Assembly: GCF_018343625.1 (NCBI RefSeq)
Contig: NZ_JAGYPG010000002.1
Location: 1-64,000 of the forward strand
DNA: 64,000 nt
Direction: 5' to 3'
Source of the DNA: Lederbergia citri
Lineage (GTDB): Bacteria > Bacillota > Bacilli > Bacillales > Bacillaceae_C
Shown: in pieces, positions 7,875 to 17,132 of the stretch
How the letters are laid out: every line of letters starts with the position of its first letter
How positions within the stretch are numbered: the stretch's first letter is position 1
Translations under genes and position numbers: made by a program
The notes under the pieces: model-generated
Seen by the model: only the letters and a program-made list of their open reading frames with translations
What the model was told of the DNA's origin: nothing
Database searches by the model: none

Positions 7875-9278
7875 TTATTTTTCTAATCCAAAGTAACGCT
7901 TGGCGTTTTCATAGCAAATATTGCGTACGTATTTTTCTAGAAGAGTTATATCTTTAGGAGCTTTTCCTTCTTCTACCCAACTTCCTAGTAAGTTACATAA
8001 AATTCTTCTGAAATATTCGTGTCTTGGAAATGATAAAAAGCTTCGTGAATCGGTAAGCATTCCAATAAAATTACTTATTAAACCGATATTTGCGAGTGTC
8101 TTCATTTGGTCTTCCATACCATCGATTGTATCGTTATACCACCACGCAGTTCCAAACTGTACTTTTCCTGGCACTTCAGAACTTTGATAGTTCCCCGCCA
8201 TCGAAGCAAGTACATCCCAATCTTTCGCATTTAAACTATATAAAATGGTTTTTGGCAGTTTATCTTTTTGCTCTAATGAATCAAGGAAACTAGCCAATTT
8301 ATTGGCAATCAATAAATCACCAATTGAATCAAAGCCAGTATCTGGACCAAGTTTAGCAAACATGGGCTGATTATTATTGCGAAGTGCACCTAAATGTAGC
8401 TGCATCGCCCAGCCTTTTTCAGCATACAATTCTCCAAGCACGAGTAAAGTATATGTCTTAAATTTTTCAGCTTCTTCATCTAATACATTTTCACCATTCA
8501 AGCGTTTCTTAAAGATTTCATCAACTTCTTGTTTGGAAGCTTCTTTATAAAACATCACATCAATACCATGATCGGAACTTTTACAACCATGCTCAGCGAA
8601 ATAATCTACCCTTTTAGAAAATGCGTCCAAAAACGCATCATAATCTTCAATCGATGAATTTGTCACTTCCCCTAATTTTTCCACCCAAGGCAAAAAGGTT
8701 TCCCGTTCAATAAACAAACCTTTATCAGGACGGAATGACGGGGAAACTGTCACTTCAAAACCTTCTTCTTTCAATGCTCGGTGACTTTCTAAATTATCTG
8801 TTGGATCATCAGTCGTTCCAACAAACTCAACTTTATCTTTTTTCAAGATAGAACGGACGGACAGTTCAGGAGTAGCTAGTTTTCTATTCGCTTCTTCCCA
8901 AATTGCCGGAGCGGATTTTTCATTTAATAATTCATTGATATCAAAATATCTTAATAATTCCAAATGAGTCCAATGGTATAAAGGGTTACCCAACGTATTC
9001 GGAACCGTTTCAGCCCATTTTAAAAACTTTTCGTAACCGCTTTTATTTCCTGTAATATAATCCTCATGAATTCCATTTGCGCGCATGGCACGCCATTTAT
9101 AATGATCTCCACCAAGCCAAATATCTGCAATATTATCAAAATTTTTATCTTCTAAAATCTCATCTTGTTTTAAATGATTATGGTAGTCAATGATTGGCAA
9201 ATCTTTTGCCGTATTATGGAAAAGCTCTTTTGCTGTTTCATTATATAGTAGAAAATCATCTGTTATAAAAGTTTTCAT
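7875..9278 (-). CDS. uxaC: Uronate (glucuronate/galacturonate) isomerase
   Basis: UxaC, 467 residues, the usual family length. It converts D-galacturonate to D-tagaturonate and D-glucuronate to D-fructuronate. It belongs to the amidohydrolase superfamily, and the first metal-binding HxH is visible as DYHNHL (H33, H35). The C-terminal LTDSRSF and RHEYFRRILC stretch is typical. The start ATG 9278 has an AAAGGATG ribosome binding site. It is followed by the LarA-like and SDR genes and preceded by larE. It is the entry enzyme for free hexuronates released by the GH105 and lyase system. Cytosolic, with no sign of damage. Confidence 0.96.
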   Translation of the reverse strand: MKTFITDDFLLYNETAKELFHNTAKDLPIIDYHNHLKQDEILEDKNFDNIADIWLGGDHYKWRAMRANGIHEDYITGNKSGYEKFLKWAETVPNTLGNPLYHWTHLELLRYFDINELLNEKSAPAIWEEANRKLATPELSVRSILKKDKVEFVGTTDDPTDNLESHRALKEEGFEVTVSPSFRPDKGLFIERETFLPWVEKLGEVTNSSIEDYDAFLDAFSKRVDYFAEHGCKSSDHGIDVMFYKEASKQEVDEIFKKRLNGENVLDEEAEKFKTYTLLVLGELYAEKGWAMQLHLGALRNNNQPMFAKLGPDTGFDSIGDLLIANKLASFLDSLEQKDKLPKTILYSLNAKDWDVLASMAGNYQSSEVPGKVQFGTAWWYNDTIDGMEDQMKTLANIGLISNFIGMLTDSRSFLSFPRHEYFRRILCNLLGSWVEEGKAPKDITLLEKYVRNICYENAKRYFGLEK

Positions 9279-9357
9279 GTATTTGACATCCTTTCATTTA
9301 GAGGAATCGGGGCATTCTATATGGAATTTAATTTTTATTGAAATGCTCTAATTTTTA

Positions 9358-10206
9358 TTATGAAACGACATTTGAATACTCTGCTTTAGAATCATCCGGT
9401 AGTACTTCGTTCATGCTTCCTGTACGATATCCAAGTAAATCTATCGATACATAGGAAAATCCTAGTGAAGTAAGTTCCAAATGAATTAATTCATTATGTT
9501 CAAGTATCTGCGCTATTTCTTCCGGTCTCACTTCAATACGAGCAACTCTACCATGATGGCGTACACGGACGGTAGATATTCCAAGTGATAATATAAATAG
9601 TTCCGCTTTATTTACTTGGTCGATTTTTCGTTGATCCAACTTTATCCCATAAGGTATTCTAGATGCTAAACTACAGGAAGCTGGTTTATTCCAGACAGGA
9701 ACAGAAAATTGTTGAGCGAGTTCACGAACTTCATGCTTGTAAAGCCCCGCCTCTTGAAGAACACTTCGAACCCCTTCTTCCGTTCTAGCTTTCAATCCAG
9801 GACGGAAATCCTCCATATCGTCCATAATCATCCCATCCAACACATATGGATAGTTACGTTCCTCCGCCAATTCTTTTAAATGAGAATAGAGCATTTTCTT
9901 ACTGTAATACCAGCTATCCGGATTATTGGCGACGATGAGTGGGTTATTTAATTCTTTTATTTCTGTTTGATAGACGTCTACCCCCATCTTTTCAGCAAGT
10001 TTTACTGCCCCTTCAAATTCTTCTTTTCGGAATAATTCGGAATGGACAACAACTGCTAGAACTTGATTGCCTAGCTCTTGCTGAGCATGCTTTAGAAGAA
10101 GGGCACTATCCACACCACCAGAAAAAGCGACTAACACTCGTCCCATGTCTTTTAAAATATTTCCTAATTTGCGATTCTTTTTTGCAAGTAAATCATCCAT
10201 ATTCAT
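9358..10206 (-). CDS. larE: ATP-dependent sacrificial sulfur transferase LarE
   Basis: A 282-residue PP-loop protein with pyrophosphatase motif SGGVDS (29-34), a DDMEDFRPG segment (129-137) and the KPASCSLASR motif holding C178. C178 is in the position of the cysteine that gives up its sulfur in the single-cysteine LarE type. LarE inserts sulfur into the nicotinate-derived pincer nucleotide, the nickel cofactor of LarA enzymes. Its location two genes from a LarA homologue supports active cofactor production for a uronate-pathway enzyme. The partner genes larB and larC are not in this window and would have to be elsewhere. GGAGG upstream supports ATG 10206. The 79-bp gap to uxaC suggests a shared operon. 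Confidence 0.92.
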   Translation of the reverse strand: MNMDDLLAKKNRKLGNILKDMGRVLVAFSGGVDSALLLKHAQQELGNQVLAVVVHSELFRKEEFEGAVKLAEKMGVDVYQTEIKELNNPLIVANNPDSWYYSKKMLYSHLKELAEERNYPYVLDGMIMDDMEDFRPGLKARTEEGVRSVLQEAGLYKHEVRELAQQFSVPVWNKPASCSLASRIPYGIKLDQRKIDQVNKAELFILSLGISTVRVRHHGRVARIEVRPEEIAQILEHNELIHLELTSLGFSYVSIDLLGYRTGSMNEVLPDDSKAEYSNVVS

Positions 10207-10262
10207 TTTCCTCCTCTCTTTATTTTAAAGGCTTTGTTCATCGTAAATTGTTTATTACAAAA

Positions 10263-11186
10263 TCATGCAAAAAATATCTTTGATAAATAGATGATAAATG
10301 TAACCGTAATCGCGCTGCTAAATGTTGAAAATAATACGATTTGTGCTGCAAAATGCGGGTGGTTATTATACTCCTCCGCAATGACCGCACTATTAACAGA
10401 TGTCGGCATCGCTGAAGCAATAAACAAGGCTTGGGCAATAACTCCTTTCATTCCAAAAAGAAATATGATGCCTAGTGCAATCGCTGGGCCGATGATTAGG
10501 CGAAGCAACAAACTGCAATAAACTTTGGAAAGTCCAGAAGTAAATTTAATTTCAGCAACTTGTGCACCTAATGTAAATAGTGCAAGGGCAACCATCCCAT
10601 CAGCAATATAATTGGCCGGAACAAATATAAATGAAGGAATAGCTATATCCAGCATATTTAAACTAATCCCGAATACCATTGCATATAACACCGGCATTTT
10701 AAAATAATTCAACATCGCTTTTAATTTTCCTGTATTTACTGCTTGCAAAGAAAATATTCCATATGAAAATACGAAAATATTTTGCATTGTTAGCATGATG
10801 ACTTGAATGGACATTGCAAATGGATCACTTTTAAATACTAGATCATTCACTGGAACTCCATAATTGCCAGAGTTAAAAAACATGACACTATTCGTAAAAG
10901 TCGTATTTTTCGCTTTCTCAAGACCGATTGCTTTGCCAATGAAATAAGAAATCACATATAGAATGGCAACATATACGATAAAAAATAACAATACATTTAA
11001 AAATAGTTTAGCAGAGAAATGTGTACTATATAGCTTTGCAAAGATAAACCCCGGGACAAGAAAGTAAATATTTAATCTAGCTAAGGTTTGAATATTTAAG
11101 CTTAATTTTCTTTGAATGAAAAAACCTATTCCCATTAAAATGAATACAGGTAAAATGATATCTTTTAATATGAAAAGTAACTCCAT
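10263..11186 (-). CDS. AEC (auxin efflux carrier) family transporter
   Basis: A 307-residue membrane protein with about ten spans and the AEC-family features NSGNYGVP (in the fourth-fifth span region) and a C-terminal ASAMPTSVNSAVIAEEY crossover motif. Relatives in Firmicutes move small organic acids such as malate or lactate. It starts 80 bp after uxaE on the same strand and stops 57 bp before larE, so it is probably in the uxaE-AEC-larE-uxaC operon. A role in hexuronate or aldonate transport is inferred from position. Family is certain; substrate and direction are unknown. Confidence 0.88.
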   Translation of the reverse strand: MELLFILKDIILPVFILMGIGFFIQRKLSLNIQTLARLNIYFLVPGFIFAKLYSTHFSAKLFLNVLLFFIVYVAILYVISYFIGKAIGLEKAKNTTFTNSVMFFNSGNYGVPVNDLVFKSDPFAMSIQVIMLTMQNIFVFSYGIFSLQAVNTGKLKAMLNYFKMPVLYAMVFGISLNMLDIAIPSFIFVPANYIADGMVALALFTLGAQVAEIKFTSGLSKVYCSLLLRLIIGPAIALGIIFLFGMKGVIAQALFIASAMPTSVNSAVIAEEYNNHPHFAAQIVLFSTFSSAITVTFIIYLSKIFFA

Positions 11187-11266
11187 CCAGCAGTTGCCCC
11201 TTTCAGTTGTTCAGCATTATGAACTCCCCGCCAAATGGAATATCCAGTTGTTTCAGTTCATCCTTT

Positions 11267-12757
11267 TTAAAGTCCCAAAGTTTCTAAATGTTTTCCAATA
11301 TGAAGCACTAACGCTCTTGTATATTCATCCTCATTGTCATCAAGTGTTTTAAAGAATTCATCTTTAAACAATGGTGCTCCGTTTTCATCTTTAGCAGTTA
11401 AAATCAATCCATATGTGACATGAAGAACTTGACGAGCAGCATCATTATTCATATAGTCTGCTAGATTGTCATCTGAAACGGAATCAAGAGGAACGATAGT
11501 ATCCATGTCAGGAGTTATATGATAGTATTTCAAGGCCACATCTAAATTTTCTAATGCAAACGCATGCATCCTTCTATACAAATCAGGATTCGTTTTTGCG
11601 ATAACTCTTACTGCTTCAAGCCAGTTTGTACCAGCTGTTTTTACGTGGACGACACCTTTAGTATATTTTGCAATGATTGGGAACACTTTAAATTTATCAC
11701 TTCCTGAATGGATGCTTAGCTTATAACCAAAATACTCAGCAATCAGTGCATGCTCACTTAATTCACGTTCGAATTGCTCAACGTCTCCTATATAATCGAT
11801 TCCTTTTTGGAATTCCCCGCAGAATCGTGGAGCTAGACTGTTCACCTTTACTCCTTTTGATGTTAATTCATTCGCAACAAAGAAATGTGCCATTGGAGAT
11901 GTCACTGTTTCTGTTTCATCAATGGAAATTTCAAAATCAAAGTTACGATCCAGTTTACTGATATACTCATTATAAACATAAACCATATAGTTAAGCGCTT
12001 CGTTATACTCTAGAACATATTTAATTAGTGTTTCTTCATCAAAAGAAAGCGATAGTATATTTACGTCAAATATTTGATTTAAATATCTTTCGTTGTAATA
12101 TTCCTGAATATCTTGTGGTAGCTTTTCAAACTCAGTCCGCACTTCCTCTAAAGACTTTGCATCAATTCCTGTTGGAATATAATCTGAGCAATCTAGTGTC
12201 AACATCGAGATTCCAAGTTCCAGTGCTATTTTGATGTCACTTTCTTGCTTAATGTGGTCGCCATCCGCTCCATAACCACCTTCATATCCTTCTTGAAAAA
12301 CAGCAAACGCTGCTGCATCAAGCATATCGTTCATCGTACGATTCGTTAAAGATAATTCGCGGATACTTTGTTGGGCAAGAATTGGTTTCACATTATGACC
12401 TTTAATTGTTTCAATATGGCCTGGTGATGCAATACCTAGACGATCCCCCAATCCCATTGTTGCTATTTTTGTTCCGAATGCACGTGGGACAGTAAAATCG
12501 AAATAGCGATTTAGGACGAGACGATTTTCATGGCTTAATGGGCAAACCTTTCCATTCCCTATATTCTTACCTTGCAATTCATCAAAAAGAGTCCCTTCAC
12601 CGACAGTAACAATGTATCTGTTGCCATTTGTTTTTACCATTAATAATCGGACATGCTCATGATCTTTAAATGACTTTTCATAAACCTTTACATTTTCAGT
12701 ATTAGACACTACTTTTCCTTGTTCTAACTGTTCGATTACGGACTTTAATTTTTCCAT
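11267..12757 (-). CDS. uxaE: Tagaturonate epimerase (UxaE family)
   Basis: About 496 residues matching the UxaE family. The first member was described in Thermotoga maritima, where it epimerises D-tagaturonate to D-fructuronate and so joins the galacturonate branch to the glucuronate branch. Recognisable stretches are PRAFGTKIATMGLGDRLG near residue 95 and GADGDHIK near residue 170, followed by LDCSDYIP. The ATG at 12757 is preferred to the GTG at 12766 because AAGGGTG sits 5-6 nt before it. It appears first in the operon uxaE-AEC-larE-uxaC-larA-like-SDR. Upstream lie a perfect 20-bp palindrome and a cre-like site. With UxaE present, UxaB and UxaA are not needed. Confidence 0.9.
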   Translation of the reverse strand: MEKLKSVIEQLEQGKVVSNTENVKVYEKSFKDHEHVRLLMVKTNGNRYIVTVGEGTLFDELQGKNIGNGKVCPLSHENRLVLNRYFDFTVPRAFGTKIATMGLGDRLGIASPGHIETIKGHNVKPILAQQSIRELSLTNRTMNDMLDAAAFAVFQEGYEGGYGADGDHIKQESDIKIALELGISMLTLDCSDYIPTGIDAKSLEEVRTEFEKLPQDIQEYYNERYLNQIFDVNILSLSFDEETLIKYVLEYNEALNYMVYVYNEYISKLDRNFDFEISIDETETVTSPMAHFFVANELTSKGVKVNSLAPRFCGEFQKGIDYIGDVEQFERELSEHALIAEYFGYKLSIHSGSDKFKVFPIIAKYTKGVVHVKTAGTNWLEAVRVIAKTNPDLYRRMHAFALENLDVALKYYHITPDMDTIVPLDSVSDDNLADYMNNDAARQVLHVTYGLILTAKDENGAPLFKDEFFKTLDDNEDEYTRALVLHIGKHLETLGL

Positions 12758-12805
12758 ATTTATCACCCTTTTTGATTGTTGTATTTTCAGAAGAATTTTT
12801 TAAAA

Positions 12806-12855
12806 ATAAAGCGTTATCATAATTAAACTCATCAAAAATAACAACGTTGTTATTT
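12806..12855 (-). promoter_or_regulatory. uxaE control region: 20-bp LacI-type operator and cre-like site
   Basis: AAATAACAACGTTGTTATTT at 12836-12855 is a perfect 20-bp palindrome with the central CG of LacI-family operators. At 12806-12819 ATAAAGCGTTATCA matches the cre consensus at 12 of 14 positions. Both lie 50-100 nt upstream of uxaE. The same core recurs near the lacI-type gene, so that regulator is the likely binder. Confidence 0.7.
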
Positions 12856-12918
12856 CTATGATAGACCATTTAACTTGTTTACGCAACGTGTGATTTTTTT
12901 AAAAACCATAAAAATTTC

Positions 12919-12952
12919 AAGCTAGAAAACAAGCTTCCTTGTCTTCTAGCTT
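12919..12952 (-). terminator. Terminator after the pectate lyase gene
   Basis: AAGCTAGAAAACAAG pairs almost perfectly with CTTGTCTTCTAGCTT around a 4-nt loop, 13 bp past the pectate lyase stop codon. It isolates the lyase transcript from uxaE. Confidence 0.75.
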
Positions 12953-12965
12953 CTAAGTACACTTC

Positions 12966-15900
12966 TTATTTTCTCTTTTCTAAATCATCAATAGCTGCTT
13001 GAAGTTTATTTATTTCCACTCTTAAATCTTCTTTTGCCTTTATTTTTTTAATTGCTTTTTCAGCATTATTGATAGCCTTTTGTAAAGCTGCATAAGAGGT
13101 GCCTGTATACATTCCCTTATTTTTAATCGAATTTGCTTCTTTAATTAATTTTTCTAAATTAACTTTTGGTTCGATGACACGTTCAAACGTATCCCATAAA
13201 TCTCCCCACTGAATATTTCCATTAACATCCCGCTTAACGGAAACGATATTCCCTTCTTCGTCATAGTTGAAAATCTGGTTCAAACTATCAAGAATGGCTG
13301 TAGGAAGAATTTCCCCTTCTCCATTTATGGACTCCGTTCCGTTGAAGAAATAGTTTTTATCTGAAATGGACGCTTGTGGATAGCTATCTTTCACTTTTCC
13401 AGATGTTCTAATGGAAGCAAAACCATCAATCGTAAAATCTGTTGGAATATGGTTATACGTTGTAAAACTTAGATTCGCTCCATCATTATTAAAGCTAATA
13501 TTGTTCTCAGCAATGACCCCTGGATTACTATTGCTTGTAAAACCATAAGCTCCATTTCCAAATGCGATGCTATTTCTAATCACGTGCGGAACATGGATCC
13601 CTTCTCCACCAAGTTTAAATCCATTTTTATCCCCGCTGCCTTCGTAGCCATTGGACAATCTACCATTATTAAATGCAATACTATTTTCAATCGTCACTGC
13701 ACCAATAGCTCCAGTTCCAACTTTTGTATATAAATCCCAACCGTCATCAATATTATTAAATGCGATTGTACCTCTAAAAATATTGCCTTCTCCAGACGTT
13801 AACTTAGCGGCAAATCCATCGGCATTATTTTCTGATGGGTCGCGATTATCAAAAGAGATGGAATTTATAATCAAATTATGAGAAGGCCATTTTGATTTAT
13901 CAGGATCGTCATCCGTTCTGCTTATTTGTAGACCAGTGTCGCCATTTTCAAACGTACTGATGTTTACAATTTCATTATGGCTGCCGCCAATTGTATATCC
14001 TTTTGTATTTCCTGCTGAACGGGCAAAATCAATTCCTTCGACATGCCAGTAGCTGCCGTTATGAATGACTCCCTCTGATTTTTTATCAAAATCTATTAAA
14101 GGCCTTGTTTTAGCATCTGGATCGGCTATTAAATATTTCATATCTTCTTTTGTGCCGTCATTATATTTTTTAATTTCTAGAGGTGATTTGCGCACATAAT
14201 GCCCCTCTTGAACGATAATTTTTTGACCCTTCATAACAAAATCAATCGCTGTATCTAAATCAAGCGGATGTTCTTTCGATCCATCTCCACTTGCAGTTCC
14301 ATTCGGCTCGATGTAAATATCCCCATCTTCTTTAAAAGTTTTATTAACGACCGTAAAATTTCGTATGATTTTACTGTAATCTGTTAACAATTGTGTATCG
14401 TCAGGTAGGAAGGTAATACTGAAATTCGTATTTTTATTGGCAGGTAATTCAGTCATGAGTTCAAGAATTTGACCGGATTTAATTTCCGTATTCTCTGCAA
14501 CCATTTTTTGATTTTCTTTTATGATTATCGTTCCACCCACATTCGCTCTTACCATGAATGAATATTTCGTATCTGATGTTTTATCGAGTGATAAAATTTC
14601 AATTTCTGGCATTATTGGTTCTGAAGGTGGCAATACTCTTGGTGGATCCGTCTTTGCTGACGTTACAGAGAACTCAATATTACGAACCTCAATCGTTGCG
14701 AGTCGCGCTGTGAAAAATCCGATATACATTTTGCCATCTTGAACGTCTAATATATCTGGTTCAAAAATTATTTCTTCCGCTTCGTTATTCAGTTTTCCAA
14801 TAAACCCGCTATTCGTCTTAGCTAATGTTAAGCGATAGTTTTCTGCGGTATTCGAAGCATTGGGCCGCTCATTTTTTAGCATTCTTTTTTGAATCCCCTG
14901 GCTTCCTTCCCCATCAGAATTTAAAACTCCGGTGCGAACAAATAATTGAGTACCGTTATCTTCCCTTGTTCCACCACTAAAACCACCGATAGCTGCAATA
15001 TTTGAAGCAAATACCCCAGAATCATTTGCCGGACCAATAGCATCACGAGCCATAATTCCAAAAGATTCTTGGCCGTCATAAGGAGTTTTTGCGTACTCAA
15101 TGACTTTTATATCTCCGGATAGAACAAAATTATCTTCCTTTGCATCTAATTCTGTATAGTAAAACGTAATTCCATCATGGTCCCCAGTAACCTTTCCTCC
15201 TCCTTCCTCAGCGACGAGCTTAATCGCTCCATCTTCCAATTTTTCAATATAGTTGCGTGCATTGGAGGAAGATTGTCCAAAACGAATTTGCTTCCATTCA
15301 GGAATGTTTTCCTCTCTTACTGTAACTTGGAAAGAAATTGACTTCAAAGTATCGTCTGCTGGAACAATAGATATCGTATATGTTCCTGTTGATTTTGAAT
15401 TAAATTGTGACGTATCCAATATATAATCAGTTTCTTCTAGAGGCACTCTTTCTGAATTTGTGTACACTTTAGAAACCACTAATCCAGAAGTATCAAATTC
15501 CTCGCCTACTAAATATGTTGTTTTTGGGTAATCTGTTACCTCTAAGCCGCTTATTTCTTTTTCAATGACTTCAACCGAAAAGGTAGTTGTTTTTCCTTTA
15601 TGAGAAACGGTGAGTTCATTTTCACCAATAGATTCGGAATCAAATCCGCTGACCTTGTATTCATTCTTCATTAGGCGGACTTCTGAACCGTCATTATAAT
15701 GGGCGTAAACGTTCATCCCAGTAAGATTTAATTCTTCACCAAGGAAATATTTCATTTTTGCTGGAGCTTTGCGAACTTCCAGATTTGTTAACTCGGCATT
15801 ATTTACGTTTACTTTAAAAGAAGTTGTTTGATCCGGCGTTTCTGTTGAAATGATACTTACAGGAATAGTACCTGCCGTTTTAAAAGCATAGCCTTCTTCG

Positions 15901-16961
15901 CTAACTTTTTCTCCAGCAACTGAAACTTCATATTGATCTTTTTCAAGCTTAGCCACCTGATATCCATCGTTGTATTCCGCCATGACAACTAAACCTTCTG
16001 AATCAAGATAGTCACCTATATAGTAATCCGTTTTTGCCGGAAGATATTTAATAAACAAATTCGTTACTTTTAAACTTACGATTGTCAGCTCTAATTGGGC
16101 AGTAATACCGTTGTAATGAATCGTAATTGTATTCGGCCCCATTGTACTGCTATCAAATCCAGTCACAATATAATCAGTTTCATCTAACATTTCCGTAGTA
16201 CCATCTAAATATTCAGCCGAAACTTGCAGTCCTGTTAAGTCCAATTCTTCCCCTTGCAAATATTCTGTTTTCATCTTGCTTGAATCAACGTTCAAGCTTT
16301 TTACTATTCGATTATCCACATCTAAAGATACATTATGGAAGGTGACAATCGTATCCCTTGCTGCATAAATTCCTGCGTAAAATTCGTCTTGAAATATATT
16401 ATCCAATGTAAACGGCTTACTCACTTCTCCATTTACAGACACAACATATGTATCACCAGATTTTTTAATACTGAAATCATATTCATCTCCGGCTGATGGA
16501 ATGGTTGGATCAAAAGGCGGTAATTTCGTTTGAACTTCTTGTTTATAAAATCCTTTAATTTCTTGATCTATTGCACCCACTGCTACATAGTTAGATTCAT
16601 GCCCACTTGAGCTCCAATGCTCACCAACTTCGTCACGAAGCATCAAACCGAATGAAACTTGATTATTCGCTCCAAAGCTTTCCGCTTTTGCTGTTGCCCG
16701 CAATTCAAAATTAGCGTTTGCCGGCAATGCTTGATAATAGAACGATAATCCATCTACGGTACTGGAAATTTTTCCACCCAACGCTTTGATTTGTATAGCT
16801 CCATCGTCCTGAATAATCGGCTCAGGATTATTTGTTTTGTTTGTGTTTGAACCGAATGCACGGAAAGTCCACTCACTTTCAGCCTTCACGTTGAGATGAA
16901 AATGTGGTATTAACAATAGAAATACCATAAATAACGATAAAAGCTTTTTACATTTCTTCAT
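12966..16961 (-). CDS. Secreted multidomain PL9-type pectate lyase
   Basis: A 1331-residue exoenzyme. A signal peptide (about 1-28) is followed by a beta-sandwich (about 31-215), four Ig-like repeats each with the YxxGEExLxxTGLxVxxxYxDG signature (about 225-560), a second copy of the beta-sandwich (about 565-760) and another Ig-like segment. The catalytic right-handed beta-helix begins at IYIEPNGTASGDG (about 880). Pel9A-type calcium ligands fit NADGF (about 1046) and DDGWD (about 1073), and the catalytic lysine fits KNGFKLGG (about 1113). The last 70 residues form a helical FIVAR-like module. Family PL9 cleaves polygalacturonate by beta-elimination, feeding GH105 and KduI. No LPXTG or SLH anchor is seen, so it is probably released or held by the Ig and FIVAR modules. 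Confidence 0.9.
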   Translation of the reverse strand: MKKCKKLLSLFMVFLLLIPHFHLNVKAESEWTFRAFGSNTNKTNNPEPIIQDDGAIQIKALGGKISSTVDGLSFYYQALPANANFELRATAKAESFGANNQVSFGLMLRDEVGEHWSSSGHESNYVAVGAIDQEIKGFYKQEVQTKLPPFDPTIPSAGDEYDFSIKKSGDTYVVSVNGEVSKPFTLDNIFQDEFYAGIYAARDTIVTFHNVSLDVDNRIVKSLNVDSSKMKTEYLQGEELDLTGLQVSAEYLDGTTEMLDETDYIVTGFDSSTMGPNTITIHYNGITAQLELTIVSLKVTNLFIKYLPAKTDYYIGDYLDSEGLVVMAEYNDGYQVAKLEKDQYEVSVAGEKVSEEGYAFKTAGTIPVSIISTETPDQTTSFKVNVNNAELTNLEVRKAPAKMKYFLGEELNLTGMNVYAHYNDGSEVRLMKNEYKVSGFDSESIGENELTVSHKGKTTTFSVEVIEKEISGLEVTDYPKTTYLVGEEFDTSGLVVSKVYTNSERVPLEETDYILDTSQFNSKSTGTYTISIVPADDTLKSISFQVTVREENIPEWKQIRFGQSSSNARNYIEKLEDGAIKLVAEEGGGKVTGDHDGITFYYTELDAKEDNFVLSGDIKVIEYAKTPYDGQESFGIMARDAIGPANDSGVFASNIAAIGGFSGGTREDNGTQLFVRTGVLNSDGEGSQGIQKRMLKNERPNASNTAENYRLTLAKTNSGFIGKLNNEAEEIIFEPDILDVQDGKMYIGFFTARLATIEVRNIEFSVTSAKTDPPRVLPPSEPIMPEIEILSLDKTSDTKYSFMVRANVGGTIIIKENQKMVAENTEIKSGQILELMTELPANKNTNFSITFLPDDTQLLTDYSKIIRNFTVVNKTFKEDGDIYIEPNGTASGDGSKEHPLDLDTAIDFVMKGQKIIVQEGHYVRKSPLEIKKYNDGTKEDMKYLIADPDAKTRPLIDFDKKSEGVIHNGSYWHVEGIDFARSAGNTKGYTIGGSHNEIVNISTFENGDTGLQISRTDDDPDKSKWPSHNLIINSISFDNRDPSENNADGFAAKLTSGEGNIFRGTIAFNNIDDGWDLYTKVGTGAIGAVTIENSIAFNNGRLSNGYEGSGDKNGFKLGGEGIHVPHVIRNSIAFGNGAYGFTSNSNPGVIAENNISFNNDGANLSFTTYNHIPTDFTIDGFASIRTSGKVKDSYPQASISDKNYFFNGTESINGEGEILPTAILDSLNQIFNYDEEGNIVSVKRDVNGNIQWGDLWDTFERVIEPKVNLEKLIKEANSIKNKGMYTGTSYAALQKAINNAEKAIKKIKAKEDLRVEINKLQAAIDDLEKRK

Positions 16962-17075
16962 TGATATCCCTCCAACTTATATACTTAACTATAAAAACCT
17001 ATTACAAATTAGGTAAAAAGAACTACTTTTCCCAATATTACAAAAATAATAATCATAAACATCCTGTTTTTGATT

Positions 17076-17118
17076 AAATAGGCAGACCTTTTATTCCGTT
17101 TTTTCAGTCTGCCTATTT
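17076..17118 (-). terminator. Terminator after the first Gfo/Idh gene
   Basis: AAATAGGCAGAC / GTCTGCCTATTT form a perfect 12-bp stem with a 19-nt loop, 15 bp past the stop codon, followed by A/T-rich sequence on the minus strand. Confidence 0.75.
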
Positions 17119-17132
17119 TGTTCCCTACAAAA

